A DNA stretch of 64,000 nt. Origin: Roseovarius aestuarii (lineage in GTDB: Bacteria > Pseudomonadota > Alphaproteobacteria > Rhodobacterales > Rhodobacteraceae). Position 1 is the first letter of the stretch, and the number at the start of each line of letters is the position of its first letter. Shown here in pieces: positions 54,091 through 62,935 of this stretch. The stretch spans positions 1 through 64,000 of the forward strand of contig JAPWHL010000006.1 in assembly GCA_027214255.1 (NCBI GenBank). The letters run 5' to 3'. Below the pieces are notes generated by a model, which was given only the letters and a program-made list of their open reading frames with translations, had not been told where the DNA came from and did not search any database. A program made the translations under genes and the position numbers.

Positions 54091-54957
54091 ATGGACCTTC
54101 TCGCCCAGACTGGCCTGAATGCTGTTTACGCTGCGAGTTATATCTCGCTGATCGCTGTCGGCCTTGTGCTGATTTTCGGCGTGATGGGCGTGATCAATTT
54201 TGCGCATGGTGAACTTTACATGGCCGGCGCGTATAGCGTCGTCTTGATCTATTCCGATTTCCAATTGCCTTTCATGGTGGCCGTGGCCGTCGGGCTGTTG
54301 TTTGTCGGGTGTCTGGGGTTGTTGATGGAGAGGGCGCTGTTTCGTCCCCTAAAGGACAATCCGCTGGGCGGTTTGGTGGCCTCAATAGGGTTCTTGATGA
54401 TCATGCAGGCGTTGGCCAGCATGGGATTTGGGGTCCGGATGGAACATATTCCCCCCGTTACCCAACATGTGATCGAGTTTTCCGAACGGGTGCGTCTGCC
54501 GCTGTCGCGCCTGTATGTGATCATCGCGGCTGTGGTGCTGTTGACGGTGCTGTGGGTCTTCCTAAAGAAGACGCGCTTTGGTTGGGCTTTGCGGGCTGCG
54601 GCCCAAGACCCCGAGGCGGCGGCCCTGCAAGGGATATCCATCAAACAGACTGCGCGGATTGCCATGTTCATCGGGGCTGGATTGGCCGGAATCGCGGGCG
54701 CTCTGACAGCACCGCTTGTGTCCGTTAATCCGCATATGGGCCATTCGGTCATCGTGACGGCCTTTATCGTGATCATCGTGGGCGGTGTTGGGTCGCTGGA
54801 AGGGGCGGTTATTGCCTCGGTGGTCTATGCCATCGTGCACACGTTCGTGACGACGTTCTTTGACGGGGTTGTGGCGGATATCACTGGGCTATCGTTGATG
54901 CTGCTGGTGTTGATCGTAAAACCCACGGGCCTGTTCGGGAGTGCGGATCGTGCGTAA
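54091..54957 (+). CDS. Branched-chain-type ABC transporter permease (LivH-like)
   Basis: About 288 residues with 7-8 hydrophobic segments. 'LNAVYAASYISLIAVGLVLI' and 'GVINFAHGELYMAGAYSVV' at the N-terminus, and 'GWALRAAAQDPEAAALQGI' in the cytoplasmic coupling loop, are LivH hallmarks. It forms the inner-membrane channel with the LivM-like partner. ATG 54091 is preferred, with an in-frame ATG at 54085 as alternative. It overlaps the next gene. Confidence 0.92.
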   Translation: MDLLAQTGLNAVYAASYISLIAVGLVLIFGVMGVINFAHGELYMAGAYSVVLIYSDFQLPFMVAVAVGLLFVGCLGLLMERALFRPLKDNPLGGLVASIGFLMIMQALASMGFGVRMEHIPPVTQHVIEFSERVRLPLSRLYVIIAAVVLLTVLWVFLKKTRFGWALRAAAQDPEAAALQGISIKQTARIAMFIGAGLAGIAGALTAPLVSVNPHMGHSVIVTAFIVIIVGGVGSLEGAVIASVVYAIVHTFVTTFFDGVVADITGLSLMLLVLIVKPTGLFGSADRA

Positions 54958-55903
54958 TTTACTGATATTCATCGTCGGTGCCGCCGCGCTGATTACCCTT
55001 CCGCATTTCCTGAGTTTCTCACAACAGGAAATTCTGGTCTTTCTGACCATCAACATTCTGCTGGTGTCTTCTTACCGTTTGCTGACGTTGACGGGGGAAT
55101 GGTCGCTGGGTCATGTCGTGATCATGGGGGTAGGGGCCTATGCCAGCGCCCTTTTCTCGAAAGAGCTGGGACTCTATGTGCCCGTTTCAATCTTGCTGGG
55201 CGGCATTGTTGCTGCGTTGCTTGCGGTGCTGCTGTCCTTTCCGCTGTTTCGCATGAAAGGGTTTTACTTCCTGATTGGCAGCTTTGCCGCGGGCGAGATC
55301 ATCCGGCTGCTGTGGAAGCGCTTTCGCGATCCGTTCGGTGGGGCCAAGGGGATCAAGGGTATTGATCCAATGCCCGACTTTTCCATCGGCATTTATGACT
55401 TCGATTTTTTTGAGCCGATCAGCTATTACTATCTGTCGGCTATGATCGTCGCCGCTTGCCTGTGGATCTTGTGGCGGATTGAACGCAGCCCGGTTGGCCT
55501 GACATTCCATGCGGTGCATTGGCAGGACAAACTGGCCGAAGCGTCGGGGGTAAACCTGCGCGCCTATCGGACGCTTGCCTTCGCCATTTCCAGTGGTTTC
55601 GCCGGGATCGCGGGCGCGCTTCTGGCGCATTACATTGGTACGATCAACCCCAACAGCTTTGATGTCGAGGTGATGGTGTTTGTGCTGACATGGGCCATTG
55701 TCGGCGGTACGGGCACGTTTTACGGCCCCATTCTGGGCTGTATCGTCTTGACCGTGCTGAACGAAATTGTGCTGCGCGAATTGGGATTCGAACAGATGCG
55801 CCCGCTGATCTATGGCGCGATTATGATCCTGTCGATCCTGTTCATGCCAAAGGGCCTTGAAAGCGTCGTACAACGGATAATCAGCCGGAGGGCCAAGACA
55901 TGA
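54950..55903 (+). CDS. Branched-chain-type ABC transporter permease (LivM-like)
   Basis: About 317 residues. 'LTLTGEWSLGHVVIMGVGAY' and the coupling loop 'LAEASGVNLRAYRTLAFAIS' are LivM features, followed by 'FAGIAGALLAHYIGTINPNS'. GTG 54950 is chosen because GGGAG lies 8 bases upstream; GTG 54941 is the alternative. The stop overlaps the LivG-like gene by 4 bases. Confidence 0.92.
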   Translation: MRNLLIFIVGAAALITLPHFLSFSQQEILVFLTINILLVSSYRLLTLTGEWSLGHVVIMGVGAYASALFSKELGLYVPVSILLGGIVAALLAVLLSFPLFRMKGFYFLIGSFAAGEIIRLLWKRFRDPFGGAKGIKGIDPMPDFSIGIYDFDFFEPISYYYLSAMIVAACLWILWRIERSPVGLTFHAVHWQDKLAEASGVNLRAYRTLAFAISSGFAGIAGALLAHYIGTINPNSFDVEVMVFVLTWAIVGGTGTFYGPILGCIVLTVLNEIVLRELGFEQMRPLIYGAIMILSILFMPKGLESVVQRIISRRAKT

Positions 55904-56667
55904 CTACATTTTTGGAAGTCGACAACCTGACCATGCGGTTCGGTGGCCTGACGGCCGTGGATGGCCTGAGTTTCAAGGTGGAGCATGGTGAAATCCATGG
56001 ATTGATCGGCCCTAACGGGGCGGGCAAAACCACGACGTTCAATATGATCTCGGGGTTTTACACTCCCACATCCGGGCAGGTACGTTTGCGCGGCGAAGAT
56101 ATCTCGGGGTTGAAAATGCACGAGGTGGCACGGCGCGGCGTTGTACGAACGTTTCAGCACTCGACTTTGTTTGCGGAACTGAGTGTCATGGACAATGCGT
56201 TGGTCGGCACGCACATGCCGTTCCGCCCCAATATCTTTGCTGCCATCATTGGTTGGGACAAGGAAGACCGCGAAGGTGCGCGCGCCCGTGCCAGTGAGGC
56301 GTTGGAATTCTTTGGACTAGACCACCTAAAAGATGATCTGGCCGGAGATCTGAGCCACGGACATCAGCGCGCGCTGGGTATGGCGGTGGCCTATGCCAGT
56401 CATCCCGATGTTATGCTGCTGGACGAACCGTTTACCGGCATGAACCCCGAGGAAACCCGCCAGATGATGGAACTGATGCGCAAACTGCGTGACAACGGCA
56501 TCACTATTTTGTTGGTCGAACATGACATGCAGGCCATCATGGGGCTGTGCGACAAGATCACCTGTATGAGCTTTGGCAAGTTTCTGGCCGAAGGTGGACC
56601 CAAGGAAATCCGTAATCACCCTGCGGTGATTGAGGCCTATCTGGGAGGCGCACGCCATGTTGCTTGA
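55900..56667 (+). CDS. Branched-chain-type ABC transporter ATP-binding protein (LivG-like)
   Basis: 255 residues. Walker A is 'GLIGPNGAGKTTTFN' (about residues 34-48), the signature region is 'DLSHGHQRALGMAVAYASHP' (SHGHQ instead of SGGQQ), and Walker B is 'VMLLDEPFTGMNPEE' with the switch His in 'LLVEHDMQ'. The 'GLTAVDGLSFKVEHGEIHGL' start is typical of LivG. It is coupled to both neighbours by short overlaps. Confidence 0.93.
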   Translation: MTTFLEVDNLTMRFGGLTAVDGLSFKVEHGEIHGLIGPNGAGKTTTFNMISGFYTPTSGQVRLRGEDISGLKMHEVARRGVVRTFQHSTLFAELSVMDNALVGTHMPFRPNIFAAIIGWDKEDREGARARASEALEFFGLDHLKDDLAGDLSHGHQRALGMAVAYASHPDVMLLDEPFTGMNPEETRQMMELMRKLRDNGITILLVEHDMQAIMGLCDKITCMSFGKFLAEGGPKEIRNHPAVIEAYLGGARHVA

Positions 56668-57364
56668 GATGAAGGACATTTCGATCAGCTACGGCAAGGT
56701 GTCCGCCGTGCGCAACCTGTCATTGAATGTGCCTGAAGGGGGCATTGTGACGATCATCGGCGGCAATGGCGCGGGCAAAACCAGCATTTTGCGCGCTATG
56801 TCAGGCATGGTTCCTTTGGCTGGGGGCGAAATCCATTTTGACGGCAGCCGCATTGACGGGCTAACCTCGGACCGGATCGTCGCCAAAGGCATGGCCCATG
56901 TCCCCGAAGGCCGTCGCGTTTTTCCCGACATGACAGTCGAGGAAAACCTGCGCACCGGGGCGTTTTTGCGTCGCGACAAGGACGGTGTGGAAAACGATCT
57001 GGAAAAGGTGTTTCAACGCTTTGTTCGCCTGCGTGAACGCCGCCGCCAATTGGCCAAGACAATGTCGGGCGGCGAACAGCAGATGCTGGCAATTGGGCGC
57101 GCTTTGATGAGCGCGCCTAAGCTGCTGTTGATGGATGAGCCTTCAATGGGCTTGGCACCTGTCATCGTTGAAGAGATTGCCGTCATCATCGAGGAAATCA
57201 ACGCACAGGGCCTGTCTGTTGTGCTGGTGGAACAAAACGCTGAACTGGCGCTGGAACTGGCCAATCACGCCTATGTTCTGGAGACCGGAAATCTTGCACT
57301 GGAGGGGCCCGCAGATGAGCTTCACGACAACGAACATGTTCGCGCCGCGTATCTGGGGATTTGA
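56657..57364 (+). CDS. Branched-chain-type ABC transporter ATP-binding protein (LivF-like)
   Basis: 235 residues. Walker A 'IIGGNGAGKTSILRAMSG', signature 'TMSGGEQQMLAIGRALM', Walker B 'LLLMDEPSMGLAPV' and switch region 'LVEQNAELAL' are intact. 'YGKVSAVRNLSLNVPEGGIV' is typical of LivF. ATG 56657 lies within the 3' end of the LivG-like gene. With its partner it powers import. Confidence 0.93.
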   Translation: MLLEMKDISISYGKVSAVRNLSLNVPEGGIVTIIGGNGAGKTSILRAMSGMVPLAGGEIHFDGSRIDGLTSDRIVAKGMAHVPEGRRVFPDMTVEENLRTGAFLRRDKDGVENDLEKVFQRFVRLRERRRQLAKTMSGGEQQMLAIGRALMSAPKLLLMDEPSMGLAPVIVEEIAVIIEEINAQGLSVVLVEQNAELALELANHAYVLETGNLALEGPADELHDNEHVRAAYLGI

Positions 57365-57935
57365 TCCCACCTCGGCGCAGTCGCGGATCGCGCTTCAGGC
57401 GGGTTGGCGGCAGTCAGATATCCTGTGGGAAAAGTTGATGGAAGATGCCAATGCCGCGTGGGTCAGCGGTGATGTACCCCGTGCCGCCCGGTTTTTCCGG
57501 CGCGCCTACTGGGTGGCAAAACTGTGGTTTGGTCGCAGCGACCTGCGCCAGGCAACCGTACAGGCGAATCTTGGCGTTTTGGCACGCCACGCGGGGCGCG
57601 CAGACCGCGCCACAGCGTATTTTCGACGCGCAGCTGCGGTGTGGGACGCACAGGCTCATTCTGCCATCGACACAATGCAGATTGCGCCGCGCGCGCGCAG
57701 CTCGCTGTTTCATCTGCGCATGGAGGCCCGCCACCGCGCAACTTATCACAATAATTTCCGCCTGCGGCTTGGCCGGATAGGGGCCGAAGTGCGTACTGCC
57801 ATTGGTGAAATGGAGCGGGGGCGCCAGCCCAGTTGCCGTCTCTACACCCGTTGGCGCGGCGAACGCCCCAACGTCTATGACGATACGCGTAAGGTGCTGG
57901 GCGCATGTTTACTGATCGCAGAGCCGATTGGTTAA
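57315..57935 (+). CDS. TPR-like protein overlapping the LivF-like gene
   Basis: About 206 residues. ATG 57315 lies 50 bases inside the end of the LivF-like gene in another frame. The middle holds two helical repeats of tetratricopeptide type ('DANAAWVSGDVPRAARFFRR', 'RQATVQANLGVLARHAGRAD', 'RATAYFRRAAAVWDAQ'). No signal or membrane segment is seen. I recall similar genes at the ends of such importer operons in Rhodobacteraceae; a role in regulating or assembling the transporter is inference only. Confidence 0.72.
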   Translation: MSFTTTNMFAPRIWGFDPTSAQSRIALQAGWRQSDILWEKLMEDANAAWVSGDVPRAARFFRRAYWVAKLWFGRSDLRQATVQANLGVLARHAGRADRATAYFRRAAAVWDAQAHSAIDTMQIAPRARSSLFHLRMEARHRATYHNNFRLRLGRIGAEVRTAIGEMERGRQPSCRLYTRWRGERPNVYDDTRKVLGACLLIAEPIG

Positions 57936-58076
57936 AGCGCAGTGCGCAAAACTTGCTGTTTCACTGGCGTCATGCCGCTTCCAGCGCATTCATGTGACGC
58001 CTAGTCTGCGCACGCCTGCGCTGTCGCATTTGGCCCGCGCCTCGCAAAATTGGATTGGTTTTGGTAAAATGAAAAG

Positions 58077-58160
58077 TGGTGGGCGACCCTGGAATCGAAC
58101 CAGGCGTGCGTCTCCGCGAGGGAGTTACAGTCCCCTGCCACACCTTGCGGCCTGTCGCCC
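58077..58160 (-). tRNA. tRNA-Tyr (GUA anticodon)
   Basis: On the minus strand the RNA starts GGGCGAC and ends GTCGCCC, discriminator A and encoded CCA (58077-58079). The anticodon loop is ACTGTAACT with GTA. The long variable arm and T loop (GGTTCGATTCC) are normal for a bacterial tyrosine tRNA. Confidence 0.95.
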
Positions 58161-58288
58161 ACTACATCTGGACAACGTCCTGATGTGAGGGGCTGATTAC
58201 TAGTGCACTGGCCACCCGTCAACCCGAAAATGCCTTGCACCGCTCTGGTCGACGGCGCATTCTGCGCGGCTCAGGATAGGGGACGAAA

Positions 58289-59077
58289 ATGACGGTTAAA
58301 AAGCCCCAGTGGGTGATTGACAAAGAACAGGCCAAAAAGGCCATGGCGGCGCAAACGGTTTGGATGTTTGGCCTGCATGCGGTTCGCGACGCGCTACTTA
58401 ACCCGGCGCGAGAAAAGTTGCGGTTGATCGTTACGCTGAATGCTCAGACAAAACTGGCCGAGGCGATTGCCGAGGCGGGAATCACCCCCGAGGTCGTAGA
58501 TGCCCGCCGATTCTCGGCGCCTCTGGATCCGGGATCGGTCCATCAGGGGGCGGCGTTAGAGGTCAAACCGCTGGATTGGGGTGATTTGGAAACGCTGGCT
58601 TTGGGTGACGGGCTGCGTCCGCCACGTATCGTCTTGTTGGACCGGGTGACGGATCCACATAACGTGGGGGCGATTCTACGCTCGGCCGAGGTATTCGGTG
58701 CATGCGCCGTTGTTGCGCCGCGTCACCACAGTGCGCCGGAAACCGGGGCATTGGCGAAAACAGCCAGTGGGGCACTTGAACGGCAGCCTTATGTGCAGGT
58801 GCGCAACCTGTCGGATGCCATTCAGCAACTTCAACGTATGGGTTATCTGGTGCTGGGACTGGATGGCGAGGCCGAGGTGGATATCGAAACCGCTGTTGAG
58901 GGGCGGCGGGATCGTCCTGTTGCTCTGGTGTTGGGGGCCGAAGGGCCAGGATTGCGCCAAAAGACCCGCGAGACCTGCGACCAATTGGTCAAAATTCGCT
59001 ATTTTGGTGCTTTTGGATCGCTCAACGTCTCAAATGCGGCGGCTGTCGCCCTATATGCTAGTCAGGGCCGGGACTGA
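58289..59077 (+). CDS. rlmB: 23S rRNA (guanosine-2'-O-)-methyltransferase RlmB (SpoU/TrmH family)
   Basis: 262 residues. The N-terminal substrate-binding part ('WMFGLHAVRDALLNPAREKL') is followed by the knotted SPOUT domain: motif 1 'LLDRVTDPHNVGAILRSAEV', motif 2 'VALVLGAEGPGLRQKTRETC' and motif 3 'FGSLNVSNAAAVALYASQ'. It methylates G2251 of 23S rRNA using S-adenosylmethionine. GGGGACGAAA precedes the ATG. It lies downstream of tRNA-Tyr, on the other strand. Confidence 0.93.
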   Translation: MTVKKPQWVIDKEQAKKAMAAQTVWMFGLHAVRDALLNPAREKLRLIVTLNAQTKLAEAIAEAGITPEVVDARRFSAPLDPGSVHQGAALEVKPLDWGDLETLALGDGLRPPRIVLLDRVTDPHNVGAILRSAEVFGACAVVAPRHHSAPETGALAKTASGALERQPYVQVRNLSDAIQQLQRMGYLVLGLDGEAEVDIETAVEGRRDRPVALVLGAEGPGLRQKTRETCDQLVKIRYFGAFGSLNVSNAAAVALYASQGRD

Positions 59078-59101
59078 GCCGGGGCAAACAGGGCGGGCGT
59101 G

Positions 59102-59446
59102 ATGCATAAGATTGCGACATGTTGTTATTGCGGTACGCGCGCCGCACTGGTGATGCGGTCAGAAGGCCGCCACGAGCTGTCCTGCGCGGCCTGTGGTGCG
59201 CCATTGCACAACATGAAGGCCATTCCGGCCCGTGCTCACCCGGCGCAGGAGACGTCCACCACGGGCAAACCTGAACGCCGCGCCGCAACCCCGCGCAAGA
59301 TGAGCAAGCCGCGCAAGGCACCCCGCCGCGATACTGCACCCGAACCGGCACCGCATCGCCCATCCAAGCGGCGTAAGCCGCGCCGAGGCTTGATGAAAAA
59401 GGTGTTCGAAGAAATCTGGGATGTCGTCGAGGATGTTTTCGATTGA
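59102..59446 (+). CDS. Small protein with zinc-ribbon-like N-terminus
   Basis: 114 residues from ATG 59102 (a GTG lies 3 bases earlier). The first 40 residues carry two CxxC pairs, 'CCYCG' and 'CAACG', which can bind zinc. The middle is a long basic, Pro/Lys/Arg-rich tract, and the C-terminus is acidic and helical ('FEEIWDVVEDVFD'). This resembles small nucleic-acid-associated proteins, but I do not recognise a named family. It starts 24 bases after rlmB. Confidence 0.72.
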   Translation: MHKIATCCYCGTRAALVMRSEGRHELSCAACGAPLHNMKAIPARAHPAQETSTTGKPERRAATPRKMSKPRKAPRRDTAPEPAPHRPSKRRKPRRGLMKKVFEEIWDVVEDVFD

Positions 59447-59559
59447 ACGTGGTCTTTCCCGAATCTCGGACGTGTTTGGGCAGGCGTAAGCATCCGCTTG
59501 ATCGGCGGGAAATCGCCGTGAATTGTTACAAAAACGGCCCCGGCGTTCACGCATCTATT

Positions 59560-59690
59560 ACATCCTCTTTATACGCTGGGCTGGCTACCTATCTCTATGA
59601 GCAGAGGCGCCGGTCTGGAACTCCGGTGCTTTAATTCACTGTCCCTCGTTCCGCACTGGCGCCCGAAGGTCCCCCTTCGGGCGTTTTTTT
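59560..59690 (+). ncRNA. Candidate small RNA ending in a terminator
   Basis: Between the zinc-ribbon-like gene and a minus-strand gene there is a segment with no good reading frame but clear structure: GCGCCGG / CCGGTGC form a stem at about 59609-59631, and a strong terminator ends it at 59690. Weak promoter-like AT-rich boxes occur around 59520-59575. The start is only approximate. It could instead be the 3' UTR of the upstream gene. Confidence 0.3.
59660..59690 (+). terminator. Rho-independent terminator
   Basis: A 10-bp perfect stem CGCCCGAAGG / CCTTCGGGCG with loop TCCC, followed by seven T residues. It lies 214 bases after the nearest upstream plus-strand stop codon, so it ends either a long 3' UTR or a separate small RNA. 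Confidence 0.93.
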
Positions 59691-59735
59691 GTGCCATCCC
59701 ATGCGTATAGGCGGGTGTGAGGTAACTTGCGCCAA

Positions 59736-60176
59736 CTAGTCGGTTTTCCAGTCTCCGGTGGTGTTCCACCAGCGATTGGGATTGTCAGAATCGTCCAAAC
59801 CCTTGCACAGGCTTCGCAAGGCTTCGGTTACTATGATGACTGGCTCGTAATAGCTGTGGCTTTGATAGATGGCCTGAATGACATCTTTCAACAGCTGCGT
59901 GTCGCGCGGGATGCAGATCCGCATGTCGTCAACGTTCGGCCTGTGGCGTATTCCCTGCTCGGCTCCGGTGGGGGTGCCTTCTTGCGGGCGGTAATACTCT
60001 ACGCCGTCACGGCTAAGATACCCGTTTTGATCTGTCTTACCGTGTTCTAGCGTCGAGACAGCAAGAATGGCGTCAAAGATTCTGTCTACGTCTGGTGCGG
60101 GGGCAATGAACGCAAGTTGCCAAACCGGCTGCATGATGATTGCATCGGTTTCGAGCCCTGTTTGAAGTATGGTCAT
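59736..60176 (-). CDS. NIF3/CutA-like small domain protein
   Basis: 146 residues from ATG 60176, which has TTGGAGAG 6 bases upstream. The pattern 'WQLAFIAPAPDVDRIFDAIL', 'GYLSRDGVEYYRPQEGTPTG', 'MRICIPRDTQLLKDVIQAIY' and 'QSHSYYEPVIIVTEAL' matches the CutA/PII-like domain inserted in NIF3 (YqfO) proteins, here as a stand-alone protein. The family function is unknown; a role in ligand or metal sensing is suggested in the literature of related folds. It ends with a polar tail ('NRWWNTTGDWKTD'). Confidence 0.68.
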   Translation of the reverse strand: MTILQTGLETDAIIMQPVWQLAFIAPAPDVDRIFDAILAVSTLEHGKTDQNGYLSRDGVEYYRPQEGTPTGAEQGIRHRPNVDDMRICIPRDTQLLKDVIQAIYQSHSYYEPVIIVTEALRSLCKGLDDSDNPNRWWNTTGDWKTD

Positions 60177-60324
60177 GTCGCTCTCCAAGGTTTGTCCTTG
60201 AATGACCATGGCATAAGGCAATGACCGAACCTGTCAGCAGGCCATCAACGCGTTTTGATAACTTTGTCGCTTTGGAGACTGTTCTGGTGTTCAGCTTGAT
60301 GTGAAAAGGCTGTATCCACGTGGT

Positions 60325-60798
60325 ATGACTGAACACTATTCCGATGCTGTACTGAAAGACATCTTGACCCGCACGCGCCGCGTGGCGGTGGTGGGGGTAT
60401 CGATGAATCCGGTACGTCCCAGCTATTATGTGGCGCGCTATCTGGCGCTTAAGGGCTTTCAGGTGGTGCCGGTCAATCCGGGTCACGCAGGGCAGATGCT
60501 GTTTGGTCAGCAGGTTGTTGCCTCACTAAGCGATATCGAGGGCGGGGTGGATATGGTGGATATTTTCCGCCGCTCCGAGCATGTGCCCCCGATTGTGGAC
60601 GAAGCTTTGACGCAATTTCCCGACCTCGGGACGATCTGGATGCAGATTGGTGTGGTGCATGAAGGCGCAGCGGCCAGCGCACGTGCGCGCGGTGTAGATG
60701 TGATCATGAACCGGTGTCCCAAGATCGAATACCAGCGTCTGTTTGGCGAATTGCGCATGGGCGGCTTTAACACCGGCGTCATCAGCTCAAAACTTTAG
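60325..60798 (+). CDS. CoA-binding-domain protein (YccU family)
   Basis: 157 residues with a Rossmann-like CoA-binding domain: 'VAVVGVSMNPVRPSYYVARYL' (nucleotide loop), 'VPVNPGHAGQ', 'DMVDIFRRSEHVPPIVDEAL' and 'VIMNRCPKIEYQRL'. The family is widespread and cytoplasmic, without a defined reaction. ATG 60325 starts the conserved part; an in-frame GTG at 60301 is possible. It converges with the Dabb gene. Confidence 0.88.
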   Translation: MTEHYSDAVLKDILTRTRRVAVVGVSMNPVRPSYYVARYLALKGFQVVPVNPGHAGQMLFGQQVVASLSDIEGGVDMVDIFRRSEHVPPIVDEALTQFPDLGTIWMQIGVVHEGAAASARARGVDVIMNRCPKIEYQRLFGELRMGGFNTGVISSKL

Positions 60799-60880
60799 CG
60801 GTTCGACGGAAATCGCGCGGTCCGGGCCCGCCCCGAAAGGGGGCGGCCTCGTTCGTGGCGCGGGGTGATATCCATCGGTT

Positions 60881-61174
60881 TCAGTCGTCGGTGTGATAAT
60901 CCGCTGCGATTCGCATTTCACGCATCGGGCGCACATGGGCCGTGCAGGCCGGATATGTCGGATGGGCCTTGAACGCGGCCAAAGCGGCCTCGTCCTCAAA
61001 TTCGGCATACACCACCAGATCGGGCGCATCCGGGCTGATCACATCGGTTTGCAGGTTGCGCCCCACTTCGAAATGCTTGGAATGGGGGATTTCCGCCAGC
61101 ATCATCAGGCCTTTGCGGACTGTCTCGACATCCACGCCCGGCGCGGCAGAGAAAAACACGATATGACGGATCAT
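60881..61174 (-). CDS. Dabb (stress-responsive A/B barrel) domain protein
   Basis: 97 residues. The dimeric alpha/beta barrel pattern 'MIRHIVFFSAAPGVDVETVR', 'EVGRNLQTDV', 'DLVVYAEFEDEAALAAFKAH' and 'MREMRIAADY' is clear. These ferredoxin-like proteins are small dimers; some bind heme or aromatic ligands, but this one cannot be assigned. Its start overlaps the end of hisE by 4 bases, so it is co-transcribed with the his genes. Confidence 0.88.
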   Translation of the reverse strand: MIRHIVFFSAAPGVDVETVRKGLMMLAEIPHSKHFEVGRNLQTDVISPDAPDLVVYAEFEDEAALAAFKAHPTYPACTAHVRPMREMRIAADYHTDD

Positions 61175-61491
61175 TTGGCAGACCCCTTGCGCGCGGCCTT
61201 TTCGGCCAGTCCGGATTGACCCTGACGGCGGGCCAGTTCGGCCATGACATCGGCCAATGGCACATTGCGCGATTGCAACATCACCAACAGGTGAAATAAA
61301 ACATCGGCGGCCTCGCTGGTGAGGGCATCTTGATCGCCCTTGACCGCCTCAATTATGGCTTCAATAGCTTCTTCGCCGAATTTCTCGGCGCATTTTTCCG
61401 GGCCTAGGGCCAATAGCTTGGCGGTCCAGCTGCTGGATGGGTCGCCATCGGCGCGGGCGGCAATGATGCCTGCCAGATCATCGAGTGTCAT
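61171..61491 (-). CDS. hisE: Phosphoribosyl-ATP diphosphatase
   Basis: About 106 residues, an all-alpha MazG-like fold. 'KCAEKFGEEAIEAIIEAVKG' and 'LTSEAADVLFHLLVMLQSR' hold the metal-binding E-E-x-x-E and E-x-x-D residues. It hydrolyses phosphoribosyl-ATP to phosphoribosyl-AMP, the second step of histidine synthesis. ATG 61491 is chosen because AGGA lies 8 bases upstream; ATG 61509 has a weaker site. It follows hisF by 24 bases. Confidence 0.93.
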   Translation of the reverse strand: MTLDDLAGIIAARADGDPSSSWTAKLLALGPEKCAEKFGEEAIEAIIEAVKGDQDALTSEAADVLFHLLVMLQSRNVPLADVMAELARRQGQSGLAEKAARKGSAK

Positions 61492-61515
61492 GCACGATTC
61501 CTGCGTCATCGGTCT

Positions 61516-62280
61516 TTAGCGTCCTGTTCTCATGGGAATACCCGCGGCGGCCATATGCTGTTTGGCTTCGGCAATCGTATAGTCGCCAAAGTGAAAGATT
61601 GATGCAGCCAGTACCGCGCTGGCCCCGCCTTGCAGCACTCCATCAACCAAATGATCCAATGTACCCACCCCGCCAGAGGCAATCACCGGTACGTCCACAG
61701 CATCCGAGATTGCTCGTGTCAGCGGCAGGTTGAACCCGGCCCGCGTTCCGTCGCGATCCATTGAGGTCAGCAGGATTTCACCAGCACCCTTGGCGGCAAC
61801 CAGTTGAGCAAATTCTACCGCGTCAATTCCGGTGGGCTTGCGCCCGCCGTGGGTGAAAATCTCCCACTTGCCGGGGCTGACTGTCTTGGCGTCTATCGCC
61901 ACAACGATGCATTGGCTGCCAAACTGCGCAGATGCGGCGGCCACCACCTCTGGGTCGGCGACGGCAGCTGAATTAAAGCTGACCTTGTCGGCCCCCGCCA
62001 GCAGCAGGGCGCGTACGTCTGCGGGCGTGCGCACGCCGCCGCCCACCGTCAGAGGGATATAGCATTGTTCGGCCGTTCGGCGGACGACGTCAAACATGGT
62101 GCCACGATTTTCATGCGTGGCATGAATGTCCAGAAAACACAGCTCATCCGCGCCAGCAGCGTCATAAGCGCGGGCCGCATCGACCGGATCGCCCGCATCG
62201 CGCAGGTCAACGAAATTCACGCCTTTGACGACGCGGCCATCGGCCACGTCGAGGCAGGGAATAATTCGGGTTTTCAACAT
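61516..62280 (-). CDS. hisF: Imidazole glycerol phosphate synthase cyclase subunit
   Basis: 254 residues of a TIM barrel. '[19 protein letters not shown]' holds the catalytic Asp-11, and '[20 protein letters not shown]' holds Asp-130; '[10 protein letters not shown]' and '[15 protein letters not shown]' bind the phosphates. With HisH it makes imidazole glycerol phosphate and AICAR. ATG 62280 matches the family start 'MLKTRIIPC'. hisH is not in the window. Confidence 0.95.
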   Translation of the reverse strand: MLKTRIIPCLDVADGRVVKGVNFVDLRDAGDPVDAARAYDAAGADELCFLDIHATHENRGTMFDVVRRTAEQCYIPLTVGGGVRTPADVRALLLAGADKVSFNSAAVADPEVVAAASAQFGSQCIVVAIDAKTVSPGKWEIFTHGGRKPTGIDAVEFAQLVAAKGAGEILLTSMDRDGTRAGFNLPLTRAISDAVDVPVIASGGVGTLDHLVDGVLQGGASAVLAASIFHFGDYTIAEAKQHMAAAGIPMRTGR

Positions 62281-62374
62281 GGGATCAGCGCCCTTCATGA
62301 GTCACGCGATTGTTTATGGGCATTCGCACCAAGATGCCAGAGTATGGGTGTGGATTAAGGCAAAGGAGATGAAC

Positions 62375-62830
62375 ATGAAAACATGGATCGCAGCCGCAGC
62401 ACTCAGCGTGATGGCGAGTGTTGGCGTGGCCGGGGACGCTGGCATTACACAGGTAAAGGCGGCAGGCGACGTGAGCAGCACCATGGATGCTTTGGAAGCG
62501 GCCGTCACCGGGGCAGGGGCCCAGGTCTTTGCGCGGGTTGACCATGCGGGCGGCGCCAAAGCCGTTGGAGAGGATCTGGCACCATCGCAACTGCTGATCT
62601 TTGGCAATCCCAAGCTAGGCACGCCCGCGATGCAAGACGATGCGCTGGCCGGTCTCTTCCTGCCTTTGAAGGTGTTGGTCTATCGCGACGGTGACGGTCA
62701 GGTCTGGTTGGCTTACGAATCACCGGCCAAGACATTCGAGGGGCTTAGCGGCGTGCCCGCGGATGCGGCTTATGTGCAAACGATGACCGGTGCATTGGCA
62801 AAATTGACGGGCAAGGCATCGGGTATGTAG
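62375..62830 (+). CDS. Exported DUF302-family protein
   Basis: 151 residues. AAAGGAG lies 6 bases before ATG 62375, which decides this start over ATG 62369. The signal peptide ends near 'SVGVAG'. The mature part has the DUF302 pattern: 'SSTMDALEAAVTGAGAQVFARVDHAGGAK', with later 'QLLIFGNPKLGTPAMQDD', 'PLKVLVYRDGDGQVWLAYES' and an amphipathic C-terminal helix. The family is structurally known but without a defined function. It sits on the plus strand between hisF and hisA, which are on the minus strand. Confidence 0.88.
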   Translation: MKTWIAAAALSVMASVGVAGDAGITQVKAAGDVSSTMDALEAAVTGAGAQVFARVDHAGGAKAVGEDLAPSQLLIFGNPKLGTPAMQDDALAGLFLPLKVLVYRDGDGQVWLAYESPAKTFEGLSGVPADAAYVQTMTGALAKLTGKASGM

Positions 62831-62935
62831 GACAGGTCGGGCGCAACGGCACCCTCAGACGCATTCGGGGTGCTGTTGTGCCGGTCTTTCCGTCGGGGAT
62901 ATCTGTGAGCCTGCCTTATGTCGATCTGCCGCGCC

